Positions 1 to 7,576 of a stretch of 64,000 nt of DNA are shown piece by piece. The stretch lies in the NCBI GenBank assembly GCA_964579795.1, contig CAZOHM010000001.1, positions 1-64,000 of the forward strand, read 5' to 3'. This DNA comes from JAEYFP01 sp964579795. Lineage in GTDB: Bacteria > Bacillota > Clostridia > Lachnospirales > Lachnospiraceae. The number at the start of each line of letters is the position of its first letter. The stretch's first letter is position 1. The notes under the pieces were generated by a model. It saw only the letters and a program-made list of their open reading frames with translations, made no database searches and was not told where the DNA came from. The position numbers and the translations under genes are program-made.

Positions 1-29
1 TTCTGGACTGATATAATGTTTAAAAAAAG

Positions 30-58
30 TTGCAAAGTTAAGTCTATGCTTGTATACT
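30..58 (+). promoter_or_regulatory. Likely sigma-A promoter
   Basis: TTGCAA at 30-35 and TATACT at 53-58 are separated by 17 bp and lie about 70 bp before the start of the SEC-C gene. A second TATAAT at 12-17 has no visible -35 inside the window. Confidence 0.5.
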
Positions 59-126
59 ATAGGTTATTGAATGATTTCCACCTTACAAAAGGGGAAAAGA
101 GTATAAGGTAAAGAGGAGATAGTGAG

Positions 127-633
127 ATGGCATTACTGGAAAAATGGCGTGATATGGCATATTCGCCAACAGCTAATAAAGGTGATCTGCAGAAATTGTG
201 GGCAGCATATTTTGAAAAAGAGAAAGAAATATACAGAAAGCTTTTGAAAAAACCCGATGAGCCGGTAACAGGAACAGTAAAGGCACTCGCTAAAAAATAT
301 AAAGTTGACTTGATGACGATGACAGGTTTTCTTGATGGGATTAATGACAGTCTTGTAGAGCCAAATCCAATTGAGGAAATGGATTCAGACACAGAGGTTA
401 GTCTTGTATTCGATAAAGAACGTTTGTACAAGAATATGGTTGGGGCACAGGCTGACTGGTTATATGGTCTTGAGGAATGGCAAAAGATTTTTGATGAAGA
501 GACATTGAAGCAGTATTATAAAGAACAGAAGAGCTCCACCACAATTGTAAAGGGCGAGAAGATTGGACGAAATGATTTATGCCCTTGCGGAAGTGGCAAG
601 AAATACAAGAAATGCTGTGGTGCAAGAGCATAA
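127..633 (+). CDS. SEC-C motif (zinc-binding) protein
   Basis: This 168-residue protein ends in a SEC-C motif, with CPC at residues 152-154 and CC at 163-164 inside a basic, glycine-rich tail. SEC-C motifs bind one zinc ion; the same motif forms the SecB-binding tail of SecA but also occurs in many otherwise unrelated proteins. The N-terminal 130 residues are charged and helical and I do not recognise them. The start follows AGAGGAGA by about 7 bases. It is read in the same direction as the small membrane gene and thrS downstream. No export or translocase function can be claimed from the motif alone. Confidence 0.85.
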   Translation: MALLEKWRDMAYSPTANKGDLQKLWAAYFEKEKEIYRKLLKKPDEPVTGTVKALAKKYKVDLMTMTGFLDGINDSLVEPNPIEEMDSDTEVSLVFDKERLYKNMVGAQADWLYGLEEWQKIFDEETLKQYYKEQKSSTTIVKGEKIGRNDLCPCGSGKKYKKCCGARA

Positions 634-651
634 CAGAACGATAATACGATG

Positions 652-689
652 AAATCGTCCCTTGCATTATTTTTTGATGCAGGGGATTT
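652..689 (+). terminator. Possible weak terminator
   Basis: An imperfect stem, AAATC..CCC..TGCAT against ATGCAGGGGATTT, with small bulges and a loop rich in T, follows the SEC-C stop codon. The tail after the stem is only moderately T-rich. Confidence 0.35.
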
Positions 690-763
690 CTTGTCTTTAT
701 CATTGTGAGTATGAAATTAGATGGATACTCACATCATTGCATAATAAAAGAAGAGAAGGAGAG

Positions 764-1027
764 ATGATATTGGAGACAACAAATTTCTATGATGAAAAGA
801 AGCTATTGATTTTTGGGGGATTATGCATTGCAGCTGGTGTAGCCATTGGCTTTATATTATCACCGGTAACAAGAGGTATTCATGTGTCAATGTGGAGTAA
901 TAATGCATTTGGATCAGGGAAAAACACGACGTATATGCCTGTTGGCGGACGCGATACACGCAGAACTTCTATTAACAAGAATAATAAGGCAAGCGCAAAG
1001 AAAACAAAGCCGGTTAAGAAAAAATAA
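764..1027 (+). CDS. Small membrane protein, unknown function
   Basis: The 87-residue product has one hydrophobic segment at about residues 11-33 and a strongly basic, Lys/Asn-rich C-terminal tail. Start 764 is chosen because GAAGGAG sits directly before it; the longer in-frame reading upstream has no ribosome binding site. The gene ends 30 bases before thrS, so the two may share a transcript. I do not recognise a family. One membrane helix with a cationic cytoplasmic tail is all the sequence shows. Confidence 0.65.
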   Translation: MILETTNFYDEKKLLIFGGLCIAAGVAIGFILSPVTRGIHVSMWSNNAFGSGKNTTYMPVGGRDTRRTSINKNNKASAKKTKPVKKK

Positions 1028-1057
1028 TATAGAATTAATGAATGACGAGGAGAAAAA

Positions 1058-2989
1058 ATGAAGATTACATTAAAAGATGGTTCCTGTAAAGAATATGCTC
1101 AGGCAATGAGTGTAATTGAAATTGCAAATGATATCAGTGAGGGACTTGCCAGAAATGCATGTGCAGGTGAAATTGACGGAGAACGTGTGGATTTGCGAAC
1201 AATGATAGAGAAGGATTGCACACTCAATATCCTTACATTTAGCGATAAGGGCGGTATGGATGCTTTTAGGCATACAACTTCTCATATTATGGCGCAGGCA
1301 ATTAAACATATTTATCCGGAGGCAAAGCTTGCAATAGGTCCATCAATTGATGATGGATTCTACTATGATATTGACAGCGAGATTCCAATTACTTCAGACG
1401 ATTTTGATAAAATTGAAGCAGAGATGAAGAAAATTGTGAAAGAAAACATTGCACTTGAAAGGTTCACTCTGCCAAGAACTGATGCGATCAAATTCATGCA
1501 GGAGAAGGAAGAACCGTATAAGGTAGAATTAATTCAGGATCTTCCAGAGGATTCTATTATCAGCTTTTACAAACAGGGTGATTTTACGGATTTATGTGCA
1601 GGACCTCATTTGATGACGACAAAGCCGGTGAAAGCAATTAAGCTGTTAAAGGTAGCAGGTGCATACTGGAGAGGCAATGAAAAGAATAAGATGCTGACAA
1701 GAATTTATGGTACATCTTATACAAAAGCAGCCGATCTTGAAGAATACATTACAAGAATGGAAGAAGCAAAAAAACGTGATCACAGAAAAATCGGAAAAGA
1801 GCTTGGTCTGTTTATGATTGCAGATGAAGGACCGGGCTTCCCATTCTTTTTACCAAAGGGTATGGTATTAAAAAACACATTGATTGATTATTGGAGAGAG
1901 ATTCATACAAGAGACGGATATGTTGAAATATCTTCTCCGATTATGCTTAACAGAAAACTTTGGGAAACATCCGGTCATTGGGATCACTATAAAGACAACA
2001 TGTATACAACAGTCATTGATGAGGAGGATTTTGCAATTAAGCCAATGAACTGTCCTGGTGGTATGCTTGTATATAAGTCACAGCCGCATTCTTATCGCGA
2101 TTTACCACTTCGCATGGGAGAGCTTGGCCTTGTTCACAGACATGAAAAATCCGGTGCGCTACATGGCTTGATGCGTGTGCGCTGTTTTACACAGGATGAC
2201 GCGCATATTTTTATGACACCTGAGCAGATTACAGATGAAATTAAAGGCGTTGTTAAGCTGATTGATGAAGTTTATCAGCTGTTTGGATTCCAATATAAGG
2301 TAGAGCTTTCTACAAGACCAGAGGATTCCATGGGTAGCGATGAAGATTGGGAAATGGCTACAAATGGCTTAAGAAAAGCGTTGGATGAGTTGAATCTGGA
2401 TTATGTAGTCAATGAAGGAGACGGTGCATTCTATGGTCCAAAGATTGATTTCCATCTTGTAGACGCAATCGGAAGAACATGGCAGTGTGGTACAATCCAG
2501 TTGGATTTCCAGCTTCCACAGCGATTTGAAGCAGAATATGTTGGAGCAGATGGAGAAGCACACAGACCAATTATGATTCACCGTGTATGCTTTGGCTCCA
2601 TAGAGCGTTTTATTGGTATTTTGACAGAACATTTTGCAGGAAAGTTCCCAACATGGCTTGCTCCTGTTCAAGTAAAGGTACTTCCGATTTCTGATAAATT
2701 CTATGATTATTCAGATTCAGTTATGAAAAAATTGAAAGAAAACGGAATCCGTGCAGAAATTGATACGAGATCAGAAAAGATTGGATATAAAATACGTGAA
2801 GCCAGACTGGAAAGAGTTCCGTATATGCTGATTCTTGGACAGAAAGAGGAAGAGGCAGGAAAAATTGCAGTTAGAAGCAGATTCCTTGGAGATGAAGGAC
2901 AAAAGGAGCTTGATGAATTTATTAAGTCTGTAAAAGAAGAAGTTGCATCGCGAGTTATCCGCAGTGAGGTACAGGAGACAGAAGCCTAA
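1058..2989 (+). CDS. thrS: Threonine--tRNA ligase
   Basis: This full-length class II ThrRS (643 residues) charges tRNA-Thr in the cytosol. The order is the usual one: N-terminal TGS domain (about 1-60), the editing/SAD region (HTTSHIMAQA near residue 70), the catalytic core with motif 2 and the zinc-site cysteine in MNCPGG near residue 335, then the anticodon-binding domain after about residue 540. The start follows ACGAGGAG. Many Firmicutes thrS genes carry a T-box leader, but only 30 bases separate this gene from the one before and I see no T-box there. A strong terminator follows, so thrS ends its transcription unit. Confidence 0.97.
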   Translation: MKITLKDGSCKEYAQAMSVIEIANDISEGLARNACAGEIDGERVDLRTMIEKDCTLNILTFSDKGGMDAFRHTTSHIMAQAIKHIYPEAKLAIGPSIDDGFYYDIDSEIPITSDDFDKIEAEMKKIVKENIALERFTLPRTDAIKFMQEKEEPYKVELIQDLPEDSIISFYKQGDFTDLCAGPHLMTTKPVKAIKLLKVAGAYWRGNEKNKMLTRIYGTSYTKAADLEEYITRMEEAKKRDHRKIGKELGLFMIADEGPGFPFFLPKGMVLKNTLIDYWREIHTRDGYVEISSPIMLNRKLWETSGHWDHYKDNMYTTVIDEEDFAIKPMNCPGGMLVYKSQPHSYRDLPLRMGELGLVHRHEKSGALHGLMRVRCFTQDDAHIFMTPEQITDEIKGVVKLIDEVYQLFGFQYKVELSTRPEDSMGSDEDWEMATNGLRKALDELNLDYVVNEGDGAFYGPKIDFHLVDAIGRTWQCGTIQLDFQLPQRFEAEYVGADGEAHRPIMIHRVCFGSIERFIGILTEHFAGKFPTWLAPVQVKVLPISDKFYDYSDSVMKKLKENGIRAEIDTRSEKIGYKIREARLERVPYMLILGQKEEEAGKIAVRSRFLGDEGQKELDEFIKSVKEEVASRVIRSEVQETEA

Positions 2990-3025
2990 AATGTTGTGAA
3001 TATTATTGTTTATTTTACAAATACT

Positions 3026-3059
3026 AAAGCCATATGGATTATTTCCATATGGCTTTTTT
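3026..3059 (+). terminator. Rho-independent terminator after thrS
   Basis: Perfect 12-bp stem AAAGCCATATGG/CCATATGGCTTT (3026-3037 with 3045-3056), a 7-base loop and a run of six T residues. Confidence 0.93.
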
Positions 3060-3121
3060 GAAATCCAATAAATGCTAATGGCAGGATTTTGGTAAGTATG
3101 TATGAAAAGGAGGAATATGAT

Positions 3122-3436
3122 ATGGCAAATCTGGAATGCGGAGTTGACAGCTGTGCGCACAATAGAGAGGAATGCTGCTGCAGAGGAGAAATTAATGTAA
3201 AAGGATGTGGTGCTCACTCGATGTGCGATACATGCTGCGGCAGTTATTTGAGAAGAAATGGAGAAAATGCACAGAATGCGACAGTATATCCAAATCAGAC
3301 AATTGGTATCAGCTGTGAAGCAGAAAACTGTATTTACAATACAGATACAAAATGTACAGCGAAAAATGTAGGGATAGCAGGCTACGGTGCAAGAGACAAA
3401 GAGGAAACAGAATGTTCAACATTTAGAGAGTCATGA
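3122..3436 (+). CDS. DUF1540 protein (two Cys motifs)
   Basis: The 104-residue, cysteine-rich protein carries two copies of the DUF1540 motif (C-x-V/A-x2-C-x-[HY]N...C-x-A/G). One lies near residues 6-28 and the other near 65-90, linked by a further cysteine cluster. DUF1540 proteins are small, probably metal-binding, and common in spore-forming Clostridia; their role is not established. The start at 3122 follows AAAGGAGG, which rules out the longer reading from 3089. The gene stands alone between two hairpins. Confidence 0.85.
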   Translation: MANLECGVDSCAHNREECCCRGEINVKGCGAHSMCDTCCGSYLRRNGENAQNATVYPNQTIGISCEAENCIYNTDTKCTAKNVGIAGYGARDKEETECSTFRES

Positions 3437-3463
3437 GAAATTAAGCTGATTCAATGTGTACAT

Positions 3464-3496
3464 CAAAGCGAGATTCGCAGAGCGTATCTCGCTTTG
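3464..3496 (+). terminator. Hairpin, possible terminator
   Basis: Perfect 11-bp stem CAAAGCGAGAT/ATCTCGCTTTG around an 11-base loop, just after the DUF1540 gene. No good T-run follows it. Confidence 0.5.
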
Positions 3497-3623
3497 TAAT
3501 ACAGAAAAGTACAGAAGGCATAGTAAAATATGACATTTGACACCTGTAATGAATATCTAAATTGTGTAATATATGAATATCTAGTAAAGACGAAACATGT
3601 TAATTAATAAGGAGGAGTAAGAT

Positions 3624-4250
3624 ATGGCTTATTGTCAAAAATGTGGTAAGGAACTGGCAGCAGGAGCAAAGTTTTGCGTAGAATGCGGAGAGGCAGTACC
3701 AACACCAATTGTAACTGTTGAAGAACCAAGAATGGCAGAAAATGCTGTGAATGCCGAAAGCATGCAGAATACAGAGAATACACAGAGTACTGAAAGCACG
3801 CAGAATACAGAGAATACACAGAGTACTGAAAGCACACAGAATACACAAAGTATAGAGAATACACAGAACACACAAAGCACAGAGAATACACAGAGCGCAG
3901 AAAAAACACAGAATACAGGAAGTACTCAGAGTATGGGGAATACGCAATATACAAGTAATACACAGTATACTGGAAATCAGCAGCCTTTGTATGATCAGCG
4001 CAAATCCAGAACACTTGCAGGAATTCTTGGTATTTTCTTTGGTATATTTGGAGTACATAACTTTTACCTTGATTATACTTCAAAAGCAGTAATACAGCTT
4101 TGCGTATCACTTGTTGGTATTATCCTCAGCTGTTTTGGAATTGGCGTTTTTATTGCAGGCGGTATTGCAATCTGGGGACTTGTTGAGGGAATTATGATTT
4201 TGGCAGGAAGTATCAATGTGGATGGAAAAGGAATTCCACTTAGAGATTAG
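3624..4250 (+). CDS. Zinc-ribbon, TM2-domain membrane protein
   Basis: Three parts are visible in the 208 residues. First is an N-terminal zinc ribbon, CxxC..CxxC (CQKCG and CVECG, residues 5-22). Second is a Ser/Thr/Asn/Gln/Glu-rich low-complexity linker of about 75 residues. Third is a C-terminal TM2 domain starting at SRTLAGILG, with GIFGVHNFYL and two hydrophobic segments. TM2 proteins are small membrane proteins of unresolved function. The start follows AAGGAGGAG. The linker is encoded by near-identical tandem DNA repeats, so its length may vary between strains. The repeats also keep several false reading frames open on the other strand; these are not genes. Confidence 0.85.
   Translation: MAYCQKCGKELAAGAKFCVECGEAVPTPIVTVEEPRMAENAVNAESMQNTENTQSTESTQNTENTQSTESTQNTQSIENTQNTQSTENTQSAEKTQNTGSTQSMGNTQYTSNTQYTGNQQPLYDQRKSRTLAGILGIFFGIFGVHNFYLDYTSKAVIQLCVSLVGIILSCFGIGVFIAGGIAIWGLVEGIMILAGSINVDGKGIPLRD
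3768..3839 (+). repeat. Tandem 36-bp repeat inside the TM2 gene
   Basis: Two adjacent 36-bp units (3768-3803 and 3804-3839) match at 35 of 36 positions; each encodes NTENTQSTESTQ. Degenerate copies of the same ACACAGA/AATAC theme run on to about 3975. Confidence 0.9.
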
Positions 4251-4328
4251 CAGGTGCCTATTGAAAATATTTGAAATGGCTGTATAGTAATAGTATAGTA
4301 ATGACAGAAAATGTACCGGGAGATAGCA

Positions 4329-5072
4329 ATGGATACATATACACCAGAACAGGAAATTAAAGATTATATGGCAGCAAAGCAGCATTCAAATGTGATGTCT
4401 GCTTCTGCTGTGTTTATACTTATATTAGGGATTGCAGTTATGATCTTGGGTTACTTTTTTTTCCCAAAGGAGTTTGCTGTACTTGGCTGGAAAAATGTTA
4501 ATCATGTAGTTGGTGCAGGAGTGCTTCTTTGCTGCGTAGCAGCAGCAATTACAGTAGTAATTAAAAGCGAATCAAAGCTGTCTCAATATGAATATCTGGA
4601 AAATGGATTTACTCTTTCACCGGAATTCAGAGAAAGCTTGACGAAGGAACTAAATGAGTACATTCCGGTTTGTGCGCTGCTTGCAACAGCAGGAGTATTA
4701 TTATGTGTGTCAGGAGTATTTCTTTTTCTGCTGGTCAGCAGGTTCTTGATTGGTGAAGGAGTCACTGCGATTGGCCTGGTAGCATTGCTTCTATGTGTGG
4801 GCAGTGCTCTGATGATACTCATTACATCTAATCTAAAACGCAAGATGTATGAGAGATTGCTTGAGCTTGAGACATGCGACTTGATAAGAAAAAAGGAAAA
4901 TCAAATCATATCTGTGACAGCAACAGTAGTATGGCCGCTTACAGTGGCAGTGTTTTTCATTTGGGGACTGTGCTATAATGGGTTTAAAATAGCATGGATT
5001 TTGTTTCCTATAGTTGGAGTACTGTTTGGTGCCTTTGCTGTAATATGTGGTGCAGCAACACAAAAAAAGTAA
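4329..5072 (+). CDS. Integral membrane protein, unknown function
   Basis: The 247-residue protein begins with a short polar helix (TPEQEIKDYMAAK) followed by about six hydrophobic segments. They fall in three closely spaced pairs, separated by polar loops at about residues 78-108 and 165-190. Start 4329 is preferred because GGGAGA lies just upstream; the reading from 4311 would include that site. I recognise no enzyme motif. It follows the TM2 gene by about 80 bases, with no terminator between them, so co-transcription is possible. Confidence 0.75.
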   Translation: MDTYTPEQEIKDYMAAKQHSNVMSASAVFILILGIAVMILGYFFFPKEFAVLGWKNVNHVVGAGVLLCCVAAAITVVIKSESKLSQYEYLENGFTLSPEFRESLTKELNEYIPVCALLATAGVLLCVSGVFLFLLVSRFLIGEGVTAIGLVALLLCVGSALMILITSNLKRKMYERLLELETCDLIRKKENQIISVTATVVWPLTVAVFFIWGLCYNGFKIAWILFPIVGVLFGAFAVICGAATQKK

Positions 5073-5091
5073 ATACATAGTAAATTAGTGC

Positions 5092-5120
5092 TTGACATGT
5101 AAATTTTATTGTGATAAATT
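5092..5120 (+). promoter_or_regulatory. Strong promoter of infC-rpmI-rplT
   Basis: A perfect -35 TTGACA (5092-5097), a 17-bp spacer and TAAATT (5115-5120) preceded by TGA, an extended -10. It lies about 180 bp before infC and leaves room for the leader described next. Confidence 0.85.
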
Positions 5121-5157
5121 ATTTTAGTGTCTAAGTGACATATAAATGCAAGTAGAG

Positions 5158-5272
5158 TATCCACTCTCACCCCGGAACGTAAATCTGTTACCGGGTGTTT
5201 ATACAGAATCGTTACAGTGCAGTTATGCATTGTTTAACATGTATGTGGATAGTCTATGGCTATCCACTTTTT
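5158..5272 (+). promoter_or_regulatory. infC leader with terminator/antiterminator
   Basis: A perfect intrinsic terminator (GTGGATAG 5245-5252, loop, CTATCCAC 5260-5267, TTTTT) lies in front of infC. An earlier TATCCAC (5158-5164) could pair with GTGGATA of the terminator stem, giving an alternative structure without termination. A second stem, CCCGG (5170-5174) with CCGGG, sits between. In other Firmicutes this operon is controlled by ribosomal protein L20 binding to its leader; the layout here fits that model, but the L20 site is inferred. Confidence 0.75.
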
Positions 5273-5299
5273 AATTTCAACTTATGGAGGTGTAAGACT

Positions 5300-5809
5300 A
5301 TTAGTGATTTAATGATTAACGAACAGATTCGCGATAAAGAAGTTCGTGTAGTAGGGGAAGATGGAGAACAGTTAGGTATTATGTCAGCGAGAGATGCACA
5401 GAAACTTGCTGAGGAAGCAGGCGTGGATCTTGTAAAGATTGCACCGACAGCGAAACCGCCAGTTTGTAAGATTGTAGATTATGGAAAATTTAAATACGAG
5501 CAGACTCGCAGAGAAAAAGAAGCAAAGAAAAAGCAGAAGGTCATAGATATCAAAGAGGTGCGTATGTCACCAAATATTGATACCAATGATTTAAATACAA
5601 AAGTAGGTGCTGCAAGAAAGTTCATTCAAAAGGGTGACAGAGTAAAGGTTACACTGCGTTTCCGTGGACGTGAGATGGCGCATATGAACAGCAGCAGATA
5701 TATATTAGATGATTTTGCAGAAGCACTTTCAGATTGTGCAATTGTGGAAAAACCACCAAAGGTCGAAGGCAGAAGCATGACAATGTTTTTAACTGAAAAG
5801 CGCAGCTAA
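5300..5809 (+). CDS. infC: Translation initiation factor IF-3 (ATT start)
   Basis: IF-3 binds the 30S subunit and checks start-codon pairing. The 169-residue product shows the N domain (DLMINEQIRDKEVR), the lysine-rich linker (residues 73-85) and the C domain, the usual length. The start is the codon ATT at 5300-5302, nine bases after GGAGG (5286-5290). The next ATG, four codons on, lies inside the conserved N-terminal motif. A non-ATG start is characteristic of infC in many bacteria and lets IF-3 limit its own synthesis. The frame stays open upstream to 5195, but that part overlaps the leader terminator. Confidence 0.97.
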   Translation: MSDLMINEQIRDKEVRVVGEDGEQLGIMSARDAQKLAEEAGVDLVKIAPTAKPPVCKIVDYGKFKYEQTRREKEAKKKQKVIDIKEVRMSPNIDTNDLNTKVGAARKFIQKGDRVKVTLRFRGREMAHMNSSRYILDDFAEALSDCAIVEKPPKVEGRSMTMFLTEKRS

Positions 5810-5895
5810 TATCCGAAGATATGCAAGGAAGGCCGTGCAGTTAAAATAGAAAACAAAATGTCGGCAGACATTAAAGAATCAGGAGGACTAAAGGT

Positions 5896-6093
5896 ATGCC
5901 AAAAATTAAAACAAACAGATCAGCAGCAAAGCGTTTCAAGGTTACCGGAACGGGAAAGTTAAAAAGAAATAAAGCCTATAAGCGCCACATCTTGACAAAG
6001 AAGACGACTAAGAATAAGAGAAATCTTAGACACGCAACTATTACAGATGCTACAAATGTAGCAAATATGAAGAAAATTTGCCCATATTTATAA
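5896..6093 (+). CDS. rpmI: 50S ribosomal protein L35
   Basis: This 65-residue, very basic protein matches L35 from start (MPKIKTNRSAAKRFK) to end (MKKICPYL). It is part of the large ribosomal subunit. The gene lies second in the infC operon, 86 bases after infC, with the ribosome binding site AGGAGG before the start. Only 24 bases separate it from rplT. Confidence 0.98.
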   Translation: MPKIKTNRSAAKRFKVTGTGKLKRNKAYKRHILTKKTTKNKRNLRHATITDATNVANMKKICPYL

Positions 6094-6117
6094 AAAGCGC
6101 TTAAGGAGGAATAGAAA

Positions 6118-6474
6118 ATGGCAAGAATTAAAGGCGGAATGAACGCTAGAAGAAGACATAATAAAGTATTAAAGCTGGCTAAAGGTTACAGAGGAGCTCG
6201 TTCAAATCAATACAGAGTAGCAAAACAGTCTGTTATGAGAGCTTTGACATCATCCTTTGCAGGAAGAAAAGAAAGAAAGCGTCAGTTCAGACAGCTTTGG
6301 ATTGCACGTATTAATGCGGCTGCAAGAATCAATGGAATTTCTTACAGCAAGATGATTTTTGGTTTAAAAGAAGCAGGTGTTGATATTAATAGAAAGATGC
6401 TTGCTGAAATGGCTGTTAATGATGCAGAAGGCTTTGCGACACTTGCTGAGCTTGCTAAATCAAAGATTGCATAA
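6118..6474 (+). CDS. rplT: 50S ribosomal protein L20
   Basis: The 118-residue protein is full length, with the L20 signatures RRRHNKVLKLAKGYRG near the N terminus and WIARINAAAR in the middle. L20 is needed early in 50S assembly and is the known autogenous repressor of infC-rpmI-rplT in Firmicutes, which agrees with the leader upstream of infC. AAGGAGG precedes the start. A strong terminator closes the operon. Confidence 0.98.
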   Translation: MARIKGGMNARRRHNKVLKLAKGYRGARSNQYRVAKQSVMRALTSSFAGRKERKRQFRQLWIARINAAARINGISYSKMIFGLKEAGVDINRKMLAEMAVNDAEGFATLAELAKSKIA

Positions 6475-6511
6475 TTTCATGAATGAAATGGGCCAGGCTC
6501 ATAGATATAAA

Positions 6512-6549
6512 AAGCTGTATGATCGTATTTTTGGTCATACAGCTTTTTT
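6512..6549 (+). terminator. Terminator of the infC operon
   Basis: An 11-bp stem AAGCTGTATGA/TCATACAGCTT (6512-6522 with 6535-6545), extended by A/T pairs, is followed by a T-run. Confidence 0.9.
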
Positions 6550-6622
6550 ATGACGCTTGTCACTTGCGATAGAGAATCTGGTTGTTTATACTGAAATTAT
6601 TACATATGCTGGGGGTATTGGA

Positions 6623-7576
6623 ATGGAAGGACAAATGGGTTATCAAAAGCTATCGGAGTTAACAGAAAACATTGGAAAGGTGATTATTGGGAAAAATGAA
6701 GTAACAGAGTTGATTGTAACAGCACTTATAGCAGGAGGGCATGTACTTCTCGAAGACACACCGGGAACAGGAAAAACGATGCTTGCCAAGACTCTGGCTG
6801 CATCACTGTCAGCAGATTTTTCACGTATCCAGTTTACACCTGATTTACTGCCGGCAGATATTACCGGACTGAATATTTATAATCAAAAGGAAGGAAACTT
6901 TCAATTTGTAGAAGGTCCGATTATGACAAATGTTCTGCTTGCAGATGAAATCAACCGTGCAACACCTCGTACTCAGTCTGCACTTCTGGAGGCAATGGAA
7001 GAAAAGCAAGTCACTGTAGATGCTGTGACGAGAAAACTGTCGGATCCATTTATTGTAATTGCAACACAGAATCCTGTGGAAACAGCCGGAACGTTTCCAC
7101 TGCCTGAGGCACAGCTGGATCGTTTTATGATGCAGTTGTCAATGAATTTTCCGACTGAGGAAGAGGAACTGCTTCTTATAGAACGTTTCCAAAAGAAGCA
7201 GCCGCTCGATGAGCTTACTTCTGTATGTACAAAAGAAGATATTCTGGAATGGAGAAAGGCTTCAAGAGAGGTATTTGTACATGAGCATCTGAAAAAGTAT
7301 ATTGTCCAGCTGATTCAGGCGACCAGAGAGCATCCGGCTGTTGCATTGGGTGTCAGTCCGCGTGGTACGTTAGCATTTTTGTATGCTGTAAAGGCATATG
7401 CACTTGTGAAAGGACGTGACTATGCTCTGCCAGAAGATATCAAGAGGCTTGCAATACCTGTCCTGGCACATCGAATGATTCCTTATGCCGGAAAAGGAAT
7501 TGAACAGAAAACGGCACCGTTATCAGAGATACTTGCTTCTATAGAAGTACCGAGTGAGGATTGGAGTAGACGATGA
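6623..7576 (+). CDS. MoxR-family AAA+ ATPase
   Basis: The 317-residue ATPase has Walker A DTPGTGKT near residue 48, Walker B VLLADEIN near residue 108 and sensor 1 TQNPVE near residue 148. The C-terminal lid holds the MoxR-type GVSPRGTL. MoxR proteins act as chaperone-like ATPases together with DUF58 (VWA-like) partners, usually on membrane or secreted complexes. Start 6623 follows GGGGGTATTGG; 6635, behind AAGGAC, is also possible. The gene overlaps the DUF58 gene by 4 bases and begins a three- or four-gene operon. Confidence 0.92.
   Translation: MEGQMGYQKLSELTENIGKVIIGKNEVTELIVTALIAGGHVLLEDTPGTGKTMLAKTLAASLSADFSRIQFTPDLLPADITGLNIYNQKEGNFQFVEGPIMTNVLLADEINRATPRTQSALLEAMEEKQVTVDAVTRKLSDPFIVIATQNPVETAGTFPLPEAQLDRFMMQLSMNFPTEEEELLLIERFQKKQPLDELTSVCTKEDILEWRKASREVFVHEHLKKYIVQLIQATREHPAVALGVSPRGTLAFLYAVKAYALVKGRDYALPEDIKRLAIPVLAHRMIPYAGKGIEQKTAPLSEILASIEVPSEDWSRR

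Noticed and set aside
3600..4110. Several long minus-strand reading frames opposite the TM2 gene
   Set aside because: They arise from the ACACAGA-type repeats of the plus-strand linker, which avoid stops in all frames; products are Cys/Leu/Ser/Tyr monotony with no ribosome binding sites.
5195..5299. ATG start of IF-3 at 5195
   Set aside because: The extension covers the leader terminator and has no IF-3 homology; ATT at 5300 has the ribosome binding site.
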